Source: Metaphire vulgaris (Eukaryota; Annelida; Clitellata; Crassiclitellata; Megascolecidae). From it: a stretch of 64,000 bases of DNA. The translations under genes were made by a program, and so were the position numbers. Every line of letters begins with the position of its first letter. Within the stretch, counting starts at the first letter, position 1. The notes beneath the pieces are model-generated. The model had not been told where the DNA came from and searched no databases. It saw only the letters and a list, made by a program, of their open reading frames with translations. Below, in pieces: positions 54,865 through 64,000 of the stretch. Location of the stretch: NCBI GenBank assembly GCA_018105865.1, contig CM030849.1, forward strand, positions 3,594,013 through 3,658,012. Reading direction: 5' to 3'.

Positions 54865-56507
54865 CTAGGTGTTTACCCGTCAAAAATGACGGGGGAAATT
54901 TGGCTGTTTTACCACCCGATTTTGCGCAAATGCATTAGCATTTTGCGCATTTAATTGTCCTTAACTCGCCGCCTTTTCCTTAAACCGAGTTAAGGCCCAT
55001 TCGCATGCATTTTCTGAAACTTGATAGTCAAGGAAAGTGTACTGATTTGGCAGTGCCGAACGACATGCTGTGCTTGACTCTCTTTTTTGCTGTGCTGCTT
55101 TTTCACGCCAAGCAACAGCCTGCTTTTCATTCTCACTTGATTGTCGCAAACCTCGTGAACGCTGGACTTTTTATGTTTTGCACGGAGCCTTAGAAAGAGG
55201 AATAGAAAAAGCTAATCATTGGTGCAAACCGCATCTTCTTAGCTCTTATATAGCCTGAGATATAGCAAATTCAACAAATTTTGGAAACTTTCTCAAAATT
55301 CAAAACTTTCGCGAAATTCACCGATAATACTTATGTTCAAACATTGGGGTCATCGGGTTAGAATTGATAGATCTTTGCCAAATGTCAACCGATTTTCAAA
55401 CTTTTTGGTTTATTTTGTTCCTCTGACATCCGCTTACAACTTTGTCGCTGACAAAAGTGGGGATACCGCCGAAAATATTTTGCTAAAGGGCTTTCAATTT
55501 TTTTTGGAGAGGAGAGGGTGATATTTTAGGCCGTAAAGTGGCCTCTACTCCCAATTTTTTATTTTTCACGGACGGTTAGAAAGAGGAATAAACAATCTAA
55601 ACAATGGTGCAAACTTCATCTTTTTAGCTCCTATATAGCCTGAGATATACCAAATTTAAAACGTTACAGCAATCATTTCTGAAGAACGCTTTTCCAAAAA
55701 ATTAAATCCCCAGTACGGTGAGGGCGTCTGGAAATTTAATCCCCACTTGAGGGGTTAAATTTAAAAAATAGGTATTGAGGCTAGGAAGGAATAAATATAT
55801 ATAATAACAGGGGCAGGACATTGGGAGAGGGAAGGGAGGTTTGGGAGGAGAAAAGTGGGTTGTACGTGTTTTCCGGAGCAGCGTTGTGTAGGTTTGGGAA
55901 CGGGGTTTGAGGCCGGAGAGGTAGGGCAGAGCGGTGATGGGTTGGGGCCGGGGCGATAGGGAGAGGGATGGAGAGAGGTACGGGGGTTGGGAGAGGGGTG
56001 AGGAGAGAGAAGGGAACGGGGGTTTGGGGCCTGTCCGGCAGTGAGGGGCAGGTATGGGTTGGGGCCTGTTCGATTGGGAGAGGGATGGGGAGAGGGGAAG
56101 GGGACGGGGAGAGGTAAGGGAACGGGGGTTTGGGGCCGGGTCCGGGGCCGGAATGGGTTGGGGCCGGAGCGATTGGGAGAGGGATGGGGAGAGGGAAAGA
56201 GTTGGGGAGACGGAAAGGGAACGGGGTTTTGGGGCCGGGACCGGAATGGGTTGGGGTCGGGGGAGATTGGGGAGAGATGGGAAGAGGGAAGGGGATGGGG
56301 AAAGAAAAAAGGAAAGGGGATTTGGGGCAAGGCGGGAATGAGTTGGGGCCTGAGCGATTGGGAGAGGGAGGGGTGAGGGAAGGGGGACGGAGGTTTAAGC
56401 TGCAATTATGACGCTTCGTTAAACGCTCCGTTTTTAATGCAGTTTTGATTAAAGAATATTTGGTTGTCAATGACAACAGCGTCTTGCAATATCTGCAGAC
56501 TTGGAGT
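54865..56507 (-). mobile_element. Helitron-like element, copy B, joined head to tail to copy A
   Basis: The CTAG 3' end (54865-54868) is followed on the - strand directly by the TCTTATT start of copy A, with no spacer. The hairpin and the QSSENEKQAVAWREKA frame (55149-54961) are present. The G-rich array lies at 55806-56395. Past 56500 it diverges into a GGCCTT minisatellite, so its 5' end is replaced or longer. Confidence 0.65.
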
Positions 56508-56720
56508 CCTCGAGGCCGTGGCCTTGGCCTCGAGGCGCCTCGAGGCCAAGTGACGCTGGCCTTGGCCTTGGCCTTGGCCTCGGTATACAAGTCCTCGGCC
56601 TTGGCCTTGGCCTCGGACCTGCTGGCCTTGGCCTTGGCCTTGGCCTCGGGTACAAGTCCTCGGCCTTGGCCTTGGCCTCGGGATACAAGTCCTCGGCCTT
56701 GTGTACTCGAGGCCAAGCCC
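56508..56720 (+). repeat. (GGCCTT)n/(GGCCTC)n minisatellite
   Basis: Units ggccttggccttggcctcgg alternate with tacaagtcct or acctgct. A related array in the same orientation lies at 58335-58500, and the unique edges (cttggagtc/gactccaag) of the two are inverted relative to each other. Confidence 0.9.
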
Positions 56721-57029
56721 TCACACCATGGAATTAAACAAGAAAATCGCGCATTCAAAATGTTGGAAGTGACGAATAATATCTGAACAAAACGTCCTCT
56801 GTTCAATCCAAACGGTAGACCCTGAGAATTCCTGCTAAGTCTAATAGCTTGTAATTATGTTGCTTGCTTTGACAAGGCTGACATTGTTTGAAGCGAACAT
56901 TGCCTCAGGGATTGAAGTAGGCATTTGGACCAGATAATTGGGTTTCTTGCTAATAAAAGTATTAAAAGGCTTGAACCTAAATGGATATATGGCGTCTATT
57001 TTAGAGCAGTTCTAGACTACGGCGGTGCT
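56721..57029. other. Intergenic, no feature recognised
   Basis: Nothing recognised. Confidence 0.5.
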
Positions 57030-57385
57030 GGCTCACGTTTCGGGCACTTTATGATCCGCACTGTCCTACCTATCTTCGTGACTTGATTCGACCTGCTCCG
57101 TCAGTACAATACCGTTCCCAGCTTCGGTCGAGGAATCGCAATCCGCTGCTTGTCCCCCCTCCGGCTAGGACTCCTGCCCTCGGGGACAGATCCTTTCGGA
57201 GAGGCAACCCAATCCTGTGGAACACCCTGCCAAGGGTGGTCACCATGGAGACTTCGCCAGGAGCGTTTTTGAAGAACATGAAGACACACCTGTTTAAAGT
57301 TTCTTTTGGTTGTTAGACGCCTTTGACTTTAGCCTTAGCTATGCGTACGGCGTCGAATAAATCGTCCTGAATAATAATAATAATA
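57030..57385 (+). pseudogene. L2-type LINE C-terminus and 3' end
   Basis: RALYDPHCPTYL-like start, then RSRNRNPLLVPPPARTPALG and DRSFRRGNPILWNTLPRV, ending MKTHLFKV with a stop at 57316. The UTR gcgtacggcgtcgaataaat is followed by an AAT tail (57371-57383). The last ~78 codons are open. 5'-truncated. Confidence 0.85.
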
Positions 57386-57589
57386 CGGCGGCTTCACAGG
57401 GGGCCGGGGTTTATTGTCTCTAAAGTATAACAGAGACACCTGCGAGGCTGCATCTGCTTAGGCTAAGGAGGTTGTAGACTGATCGCACTTGGAAAAGAAA
57501 CGGTGCCGTAGTGACAGCAATCTCTGCTGTAGGCCTGCCTGTTGCTATTAGGCCTAAAGTTTGTAAGTAAAAATACGCAAGCAAAGAAT

Positions 57590-57780
57590 ATGGCCACAAA
57601 TGAGCCTAGCATTTTGAAGTTTGCTTTCACCGATTTCAAAATAATAAATGAAAGAAAGTGGTCCGCGAAATGCAAGCAATGTCGCGAAATAATAAGTGAA
57701 ACTCGAGGAACTTCAAGTGGGTTCAAGAAACATCTGGATATAAAACACGAGACTGGCAAACAGCTACAAAACATCAAAAG
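57590..57780 (+). CDS. BED-type zinc-finger exon (hAT-related), partial
   Basis: From ATG 57590: SILKFAFTDFKII, then a zinc finger with WSAKCKQC and HLDIKH (C-x2-C, 16 residues, H-x4-H), the spacing of BED fingers in hAT transposases and ZBED genes. The frame reaches AAG followed by GTATTT at 57781, a good splice donor, so this is probably a first coding exon. No matching downstream exon found within the window. Either an active or recently active hAT transposase gene or a captured exon. Confidence 0.55.
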
Positions 57781-58334
57781 GTATTTTAATTTTATTTTTA
57801 AAACATGGTTGGTAGTAGGTACTGGACCCTACTGCCATGGACGCCAATCCATAAGGAGCCAGGGCACCCAATAATTCGGGTAGGGGCCCAGCACTTGTTT
57901 GGCCCCCAAAATTTCAATATTTTGACGTTTAATCTGCCCAAATCGAGTGTTGGCCCTGATCAGCGCGCGATTTGCAGGGAAAGGGGATTTTACCCCACTG
58001 TCCATGTACATCCCTTCCACTGAGGTGGCTACTGCAGGGCCGTTTTAAGGTCTTCGTAGGCCTTGGGCACTCTCCTATTCGTAGGCCCTCTTCAACTTAA
58101 ACCTCCAAGTTGCCAACTACGCAACCAACTGTGGATTAAACTGTAGAGTTTAACACTTCTGCATTATTTCATGACTTCGTGTTTAACGGGGGCGTCATTT
58201 GGGGGCAGGGGCGTGGCTCCAAGGAAATGAAGAAATAATGTAACAAATAAATAAATAAATGTAAAATGTGCAAAAAAATTGCCAAAAATTTGGAAAAATG
58301 TACCTAAAAATTTGGCCAAAAACGCCAAATATCT
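57781..58334. other. Mixed MITE scraps
   Basis: agccagggcacccaataatt, a cagcgcgcgatttgcagg block, and cagggccgttttaagg (58036) resemble hAT ends. gggggcgtcatttgggggc (58188) resembles the 6066 family. No complete element. Confidence 0.45.
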
Positions 58335-58500
58335 GCTGGCCTTGGCCTTGGCCTTGGCCTTGGCCTCGGACCTGCTGGCCTTGGCCTTGGCCTTGGCCTC
58401 GGACCTGCTGGCCTTGGCCTTGGCCTTGGCCTCGGACCTCCTGGCCTTGGCCTTGGCCTTGGCCTCGGACCTCCTGGCCTTGGCCTCGTCTTGGCCTCGA
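58335..58500 (+). repeat. 33-bp minisatellite of GGCCTT hexamers
   Basis: Four units of three gccttg plus gcctcg plus gacctgctg or gacctcctg. All frames are low complexity. Confidence 0.9.
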
Positions 58501-58582
58501 CAGTTGTGGCCTCGACTCCAAGTCTGAATATCTGCCGTGTTGCCGTCGGACGGACGGACGGACATCGAGAATTAAATACATA

Positions 58583-59624
58583 CTAGGTGTTTACCCGTCA
58601 AAAATGACGGGGTAGATTGGTTGTTTTACCACCCGATTTTGTGCAAATGCAATAGCTTCTTATGACGGGGATATTGGCTGTTTTACCACCCGATTTTGCG
58701 CAAATGCAGTAGCATTTTACGACGCGAGAGATTGGCTGTTTTACCACCCGATTTTGCGCAAATGCAATAGCATTTTGCGCAATTAATTGCCCTTAACTCA
58801 CCGCCTTTTCCTTCAACCGAGTTAACGCCCATTCGCAGCAATTTTCTGAACCTTGATAGTCAAGGAAGGTGTATTGATTTGGCAGTGTCGAACGACATGC
58901 AGTGCTTGATTCTCTTGTTTGCTGTGCTGCTTTTGCACGTCAAGCAACAGTCTGCTATACATTCTCACTTGATTGTCGGAAAGCTCGTGAACGCTGGACC
59001 TTTTTTGTTTTGCACGGACGGTTAGAAAGAGGAATAAAAAAGCTAAACAATGGTGCAAACCTCATCTTCTTAGCTCTTATATAGCCTGAGATATAGCAAA
59101 TTCAAGAAAATTTGGAAACTTCCTCAGAATTCAAAACTTTCGCGAAATTCACCGATAATACTTATGTTCAAACATTGGGGTCATCGGGTTAGAATTGATA
59201 GATCTTTGCCAAATGTCAACCGATTTTGAAACTTTTTGGTTTATTTTGTTCCTCTGACATCCCTTTAGAACTTTGCCGCTGACGAAAGTGGGGTTACCGC
59301 TGAAAATATTTTGCTAGGGGCTTTAAAATTTTGTTGGTGGAGAGGGTGCTATTTTAGGCCGTAAAGTGGACTCCACCCCCAAATGTTTTTGTGTTTCACG
59401 GACGGTTAGAAAGAGGAATACACAATCTAAACAATGGTGCAAACCTCATCTTTTTAGCCCCTATATAGCCTGAGATATAGCAAATTTAAAACGTTACAGC
59501 AATCATTTCTGAAGAACGCATTTCCAAAAATTAAATCCCCAGTAGGCCTACGGTGACGGCGTCTGAAAATTTAATCCCCACTTGAGGGTTAAATTTAAAA
59601 AATAGGTATTGAGGCTAGGAAGGA

Positions 59625-59666
<42 letters not shown>
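58583..59666 (-). mobile_element. Helitron-like element, copy C, 3' part
   Basis: CTAG at 58583-58586 with the hairpin at 58594-58611. The homologous body, including the QSSENEE-related small frame (59058-58822), continues to a (TA)n at about 59631-59666, where an RTE-like LINE interrupts it. The rest resumes at 63133. An internal ~70-bp block is triplicated (ttaccacccgattttgcgca at 58627, 58682 and 58741). Confidence 0.7.
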
Positions 59667-59669
<3 letters not shown>

Positions 59670-60033
59670 GGACAAGGAGATGAGAGAGGTAGTACCTTTC
59701 CTGATCCTACAGATCAGGACTGGTCCTCATCACTCCCAGGGTCAAGTGATGCGCAATACATAGCCTCTCCTTGTGCCAAGACCGTCTGTGCGTGATGAAG
59801 AATCACACCCTACTAGAGGTGTCCCTGTTACGCAGAACACAGCGGATCTAGACTGGGAAGTCGAAAAAACATCCCTGGCAGTGGCAGACAGCGCTTGCCA
59901 GTACTATCCTGAGGCTATATGCGAATGACGCAGGCAAGGCTCAGAATAGAATATTGACGGGCAAGGATGGAGCATCTATCTAGTCTGGCCGTGAAACTGC
60001 AACAGAGCCACAAGATGTGGACCATCTTGTCAG

Positions 60034-61212
60034 ATGAGTGTCGATGCTCTGACATTCAAGGATAAACACGACTGTTATATGATGCCAAGACTTACAGAAA
60101 ACACATGCCGGCTCGGACGTCGCCCGGACAAACAAGGTCCGCGTCCCCAACTGAGCAATCGGGGTTGGGTCGAAAAGTTGGCTACTGAAAGGCTTAAGCC
60201 AACATCAGATATACTTTCAATAGGTACATGGAATGTACGCACATTATGGGCACCCGGCAAACTGGAGCTACTGAAAACAGAGATACAAAGATACAGATGT
60301 GACATTTTAGGATTAGGAGAGATGAGATGGACAAAATCTGGAGAGATAGGCGGTGGAGAGGTGATATGGTCTGGAAATGAAAAGAAACGTGAGGCAGGGG
60401 TGGGATTTCTTCTCAGCAAAAGAGCAAGACAGGCCCTGATAGGATACAAACCTGTGAATTCAAGAATCATAGTTGCAAGATTTGAAGCAAGACCATTCAA
60501 CATATCCATAGTTCAGGTCTATGCACCAACAGCAGAAAGCTCAGAGGAGGAAATAGATCTCTTTTATGCAGATTTGATAGCGACCATAAAGGAGATACCA
60601 AAGAGAGATGTAATGATCATTGGTGGAGACTGGAATGCAAAAATTGGCACAGATAGATCTGGATGGGAAAGGGTGATGGGAAAACATGGAATCGGTGATA
60701 GAAATGAAAGAGGGGAAAAATTACTGGAGTTCTCTCTACAACACGAGGTGGTCATTTGCAACACCAAGTTCCAACAGAAGAACTGCAGAAAGTGGACATG
60801 GAGATCTGGAGATGGGAGGACTAAGAACATGATAGACATGATCCTAATGCCCAGAAGATGGATCACTGCAGTCCAGTTGTGCAGGTCTTTCCAAGGTGCA
60901 GATATTGATTCGGATCACAGCCTCGTGCTTGCGAACATCAAAATGAAACTGAAAATACGAATAAGAAGACCATTCCAAACATCAAGAGACATCAGTAAGT
61001 TGGGAGAAAAGGATTTTGAGCAATCTTACCAAGAAAGACTAGAATTTAAGATCAGAAATGTGCCATGGAGCCAGATGGAAGAGCAAGATATTGATAAGAG
61101 AGCTGATGGGATAGCAGGAGTGATACGAGAAGCTTTTGAAGAAACAGTACCAGAAAAGGAGAAAATCAATAAGAAATGGATTACAGAAGCAAGCCTCAAG
61201 CTTGTGGTTTGA
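60034..61212 (+). pseudogene. LINE apurinic-type endonuclease domain
   Basis: A 392-codon frame with the APE set: IGTWNVRTLWAP (about residue 62), CDILGLGEMRW, FNISIVQVYAPT, IIGGDWNAKIG (about 196) and DSDHSLVLANI (about 291). This nicks the target DNA to prime reverse transcription. It ends at a premature stop, and the linker to the RT is frameshifted. Confidence 0.85.
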
Positions 61213-61473
61213 AGAGGGCCCTAAAAAGTTAGACGTGATTTATCTGATGCAGCTGAAAAGAGTATAGATTAAAATGTAATGAAGTTAAGAAGGCTGCAAG
61301 AACAGACAAAAATAATTGGCGTGAAGACCAGTGCAAGATTATCCAAAAGTACCATGGTGAGTTTAAAACAAGAGAAGCATACAAGCTAACCGGGACATAA
61401 ATAGAAAATGGAATCCAAAACAAATGGCCATCAAAGACAAAGATGACAAATTGCTAATGGAAAAGAAGAAGTC

Positions 61474-62322
61474 ATGCAAAGATGGACAGACTATTGCAGT
61501 GAACTATACAAGGCGCAGGCAGACCCGGCAGTACAGAAGGAACTTGTAGAAGAATTACAGAAAATATCACCGCCCTGCTTCGACTGTGACAGAGACAGCA
61601 ACATCCTGAAAGAAGAAGTAGAAATGGCGATCAGAAAACTTAAGAATAATAAGAGTCCTGGAAATGACATGATTACAGGAGAGATGATCAAATGTGGTGG
61701 CGAAATAATTATAAACGAACTGCACAAACTATGTAACATGATATGGAAGGTAGGTAGGATGCCAGCTGAATGGACAAAATCAATACTGATACTAATACAC
61801 AAGAAAGGAAGCATGATGGAATGCAAGAACTATCGAACGATAGCATTGCTAAGCCACCTTGGAAAAGTACTAATGATCATTCTGAACGAAAGACTTAAAA
61901 CCCACATGGAAGAATACTTGGCTGATGAGCAAGCAGGGTTTAGAATAGACCGAAGTACAACACAACAGATACTAGCATTGAAATTACTGGCTGAAAAAGC
62001 ACGAAGGAAAAACAAGAAAGTCTACAACTGTTTCATCGATTTCCAAAAGGCATTTGACACCATAGATCAAACAATAACCTGGGCTGTACTCGAGTCATAT
62101 GGAGTGGACCAAAATTTGGTTAGACTGTTGAAAGACATCAGCAATAACTCAAGATCAGCAGTGCGAATCTGCGGAGAACTTGGAGAATGGTTTAAAACAA
62201 GCAGAGGGACAAGACAAGGAGATAACATATCACCTATGGTTTTCATCACAGACCTGGAAAGAGCAATGGACAAAGTCAAAGAACATGTAAAAAGGCATAA
62301 CAGTTCAGGGACTTTCATTTAA
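61474..62322 (+). pseudogene. LINE reverse transcriptase, blocks 1-4
   Basis: Contains KNNKSPGNDMITGEMIK, NYRTIALLSHLGKVLM, DEQAGFRIDRSTTQQI, YNCFIDFQKAFDTIDQ (first catalytic Asp) and RGTRQGDNISPMVF. The frame is lost just before the catalytic FADDID, which sits at about 62332 in another frame. Confidence 0.85.
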
Positions 62323-62435
62323 CAACCTTAGGTTTGCTGATGATATTGACATCCTAGAGGGAAATGAAGATGATCGGGAAAACACGGTACAGATACTGAG
62401 CAATGAAGCTGAGCGCTATGGACTGTCAATAAACA

Positions 62436-63107
62436 TTGAGAAGACAAAGACAATGGTGTTTGGCGACAAAGAGATCAAAAGAAAAAATTAAAGTAAATGG
62501 AATAGAAGTAGAGAACGTAGAAAACTTCACCTATCTTGGAAGCAATATGGCACATGACTTAGACTGCAGACAAGAGGTCGCAAGAAGAGCAGCAAGAGCT
62601 CTAGATCAACTGATGGCAATGGATAAGATCTGGAAAAGCAAATCAATAAGCACTGAAACAAAAAAGAAAATACTCGAAACCTGTATCTTCAGCAGCTTTT
62701 TATATGGATGCGAAACATGGACCATCACCAAAGACCTGGAAAGAAAAATACTAGCCTTTGAAAGAAAATGTTATAGAAAAATACTACGAATCGGATGGGT
62801 CGAAAAAATCACAAATGAAGAACTATACAGGAGAATTCAGCCCAAACAAACCATGCTGGAAAGAGTAAAACAAAGGAAACTCCAACTTTTCGGACACATA
62901 TGCAGAATGAAAGAGGACAGAAAGATCAAAGCTCTAATGTTTGGAATAATGGAGGGTGCCAATAAGAGAGGGAGACCACACAAGGAATGGTGTGATGATA
63001 TTGAAGAATGGTGTGGAAGCAGTTTACAGGATCTTAGTCACAGAGCAACGGACAGGAAAGAATGGCAGAAAACTGTGGAGATGGCATTATACACCAACGG
63101 GCGATGA
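62436..63107 (+). pseudogene. LINE RT C-terminal region
   Basis: ENFTYLGSNMAHDLDCRQEV, LYGCETWTITKDLERKI, ERVKQRKLQLFGHICRMK and ANKRGRPHKEWCDDIEEW, ending DRKEWQKTVEMA. This is the usual thumb/C-terminal sequence of RTE/BovB-like ORFs. Stop at 63105-63107 just before the (GAT)n tail. Confidence 0.85.
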
Positions 63108-63132
63108 GCCCACGGTTAATGATGATGATGAT

Positions 63133-63798
63133 ATATATATATATGTATAATAACGGGGGGCAGGGCATTGGGAGAGGGAAGGGAGTTTTAGGAGGAGAAA
63201 AGTGGGTTGTACGGGTTTTCGGAGCAGCGTTGTGTAGGTTTGGGAACGGGGTTTGGGGCCGATGTGGTAGGGTGGAGCGGTGATGGGTTGGGGCCGGGGC
63301 GATTGGGAGAGGGATGGAGAGAAGTACGGGGGTTGGGGAGGGTGGGGAGAGGAAAGGGGAACGAGGGTTTGAGGCCGGGGCAGGAATGGGTTGGGGCGCG
63401 GGGTGGGAATGGTTTGTTGCCAGGGCGATTGGGAGAAGGATGGGGAGAGGGAAAAGGGATGGGAGAGGGAAGGGAACGGGGGTTTGGGGCCGGGGGCCGG
63501 AATGGGTTGGGGTCGGTGCGATTGGGAGAGAGATGGAGAGAGGAAGGGGATGGGGAGAGGAAGGAGAAAGGGGGTGTGGGACCGGGGCGGGAATGGGTTG
63601 GGGCCTGGGCGGTTGGGAGAGGGATTGGGGTGAGGGAAGGGGGACGGAGGTTTAAGCTGCAATTAAGACGCTTCGTTAAACGCTCCGTTTTGATTAAACA
63701 ATATTTGGTTGTCAATGACAACAGCGTCTTGCAATACCCGCAGTGTTGCGGACGGACGGACAGACGCGACGGACGGACGGACATCGAGAATTATATAA
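63133..63798 (-). mobile_element. Helitron-like element, copy C, 5' part
   Basis: Resumes copy C after the LINE: (AT)n, the G-rich minisatellite (63150-63655), gacggaggtttaagctgcaa, (GACG)n and the 5' end read on the - strand as TTATATAATTCTCGATGTCC. Aligns with the corresponding part of copy A. Confidence 0.7.
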
Positions 63799-64000
63799 CA
63801 CTGTCAACAAGGTTTTTGTTTCCTGTGCAATTTCTGGTGTTCCAGGTAGATTTTGTCATGCTGATTACAGGAATAATTTTGAAATTTTCCTATCACGTAA
63901 GTTTTTTGAGAAAAATCTGATTTTAAATTTTAAAATTATAAGAATTTTAAAATCGTGGTTTTCGAGAGTTATCTGAGTTATGGGTATTCAGGTTAGGCAA
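63799..64000. other. Window edge, no feature recognised
   Basis: AT-rich. Nothing recognised before the window ends. Confidence 0.5.

Larger units (their letters stand above)
59667..63132 (+). mobile_element. Nearly full-length RTE-like LINE, about 3.47 kb
   Basis: Lies between two halves of a (TA)n inside Helitron-like copy C. About 370 bp of 5' UTR, one APE-RT coding region in three broken frames, a very short 3' UTR and a (GAT)n tail. Size, single ORF order and short microsatellite tail fit RTE/BovB-like elements; an Ingi/Daphne-like assignment is not excluded. Confidence 0.8.

Noticed and set aside
54233..56411. Gly/Arg/Glu-rich and Pro-rich frames, up to 341 codons
   Set aside because: They come from the G-rich minisatellite read in several frames on both strands.

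Overview
This is a eukaryotic, animal-type genome window. It is AT-rich, gene-poor, and packed with LINE remains, DNA-transposon derivatives, Helitron-like elements and microsatellites. The short motif taggcctat recurs throughout. That motif, the transposon mix, and an intronless rhodopsin-family receptor fit a marine invertebrate deuterostome such as an echinoderm or hemichordate, but the taxon is not proven.

The most important content is a pair of related genes on the + strand. The first (22944-29402) is one uninterrupted 2152-codon reading frame. It has long arrays of ankyrin-type repeats followed by a Mab-21/cGAS-type nucleotidyltransferase domain whose three catalytic acidic residues all align with those of cGAS. 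It therefore looks like an ankyrin-fused cGAS-like receptor (cGLR), a candidate cytosolic nucleic-acid or damage sensor that makes a nucleotide second messenger. The second (44283-48475) is a shorter paralogue on the same strand. A 177-bp hAT-type MITE with an 8-bp target duplication has landed between its ankyrin half and its enzyme half. The resulting frameshift splits it into an ankyrin-only frame and an enzyme-only frame. About 140 bp upstream is also shared between the two loci.

Other gene-like content: a somatostatin/allatostatin-C-like class A GPCR on the - strand (11931-13064) with a non-canonical helix 7; an isolated histone H2A-like frame without a start codon (40705-41115); and a BED zinc-finger exon ending at a splice donor (57590-57780).

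Layout. 0-11 kb: hAT MITEs, L2/CR1-type LINE 3' ends, a 5S-like repeat and microsatellites. 12-13.6 kb: the GPCR and a dispersed repeat at its 5' flank. 13.6-22 kb: decayed hAT transposase, a SINE, and a nested set of palindromic MITEs. 22-29.4 kb: ankyrin-cGLR gene 1. 29.4-44 kb: transposon remains (hAT, Helitron-like, piggyBac, L2, CR1), H2A and a pentanucleotide satellite. 44-48.5 kb: gene 2. 48.6-53 kb: CR1/L2 LINE and MITEs. 53-64 kb: head-to-tail Helitron-like copies carrying G-rich minisatellites. One of these copies is split by a nearly full-length RTE-like LINE (59667-63132). Many of the trinucleotide tracts are LINE 3' tails or MITE interiors rather than independent repeats.
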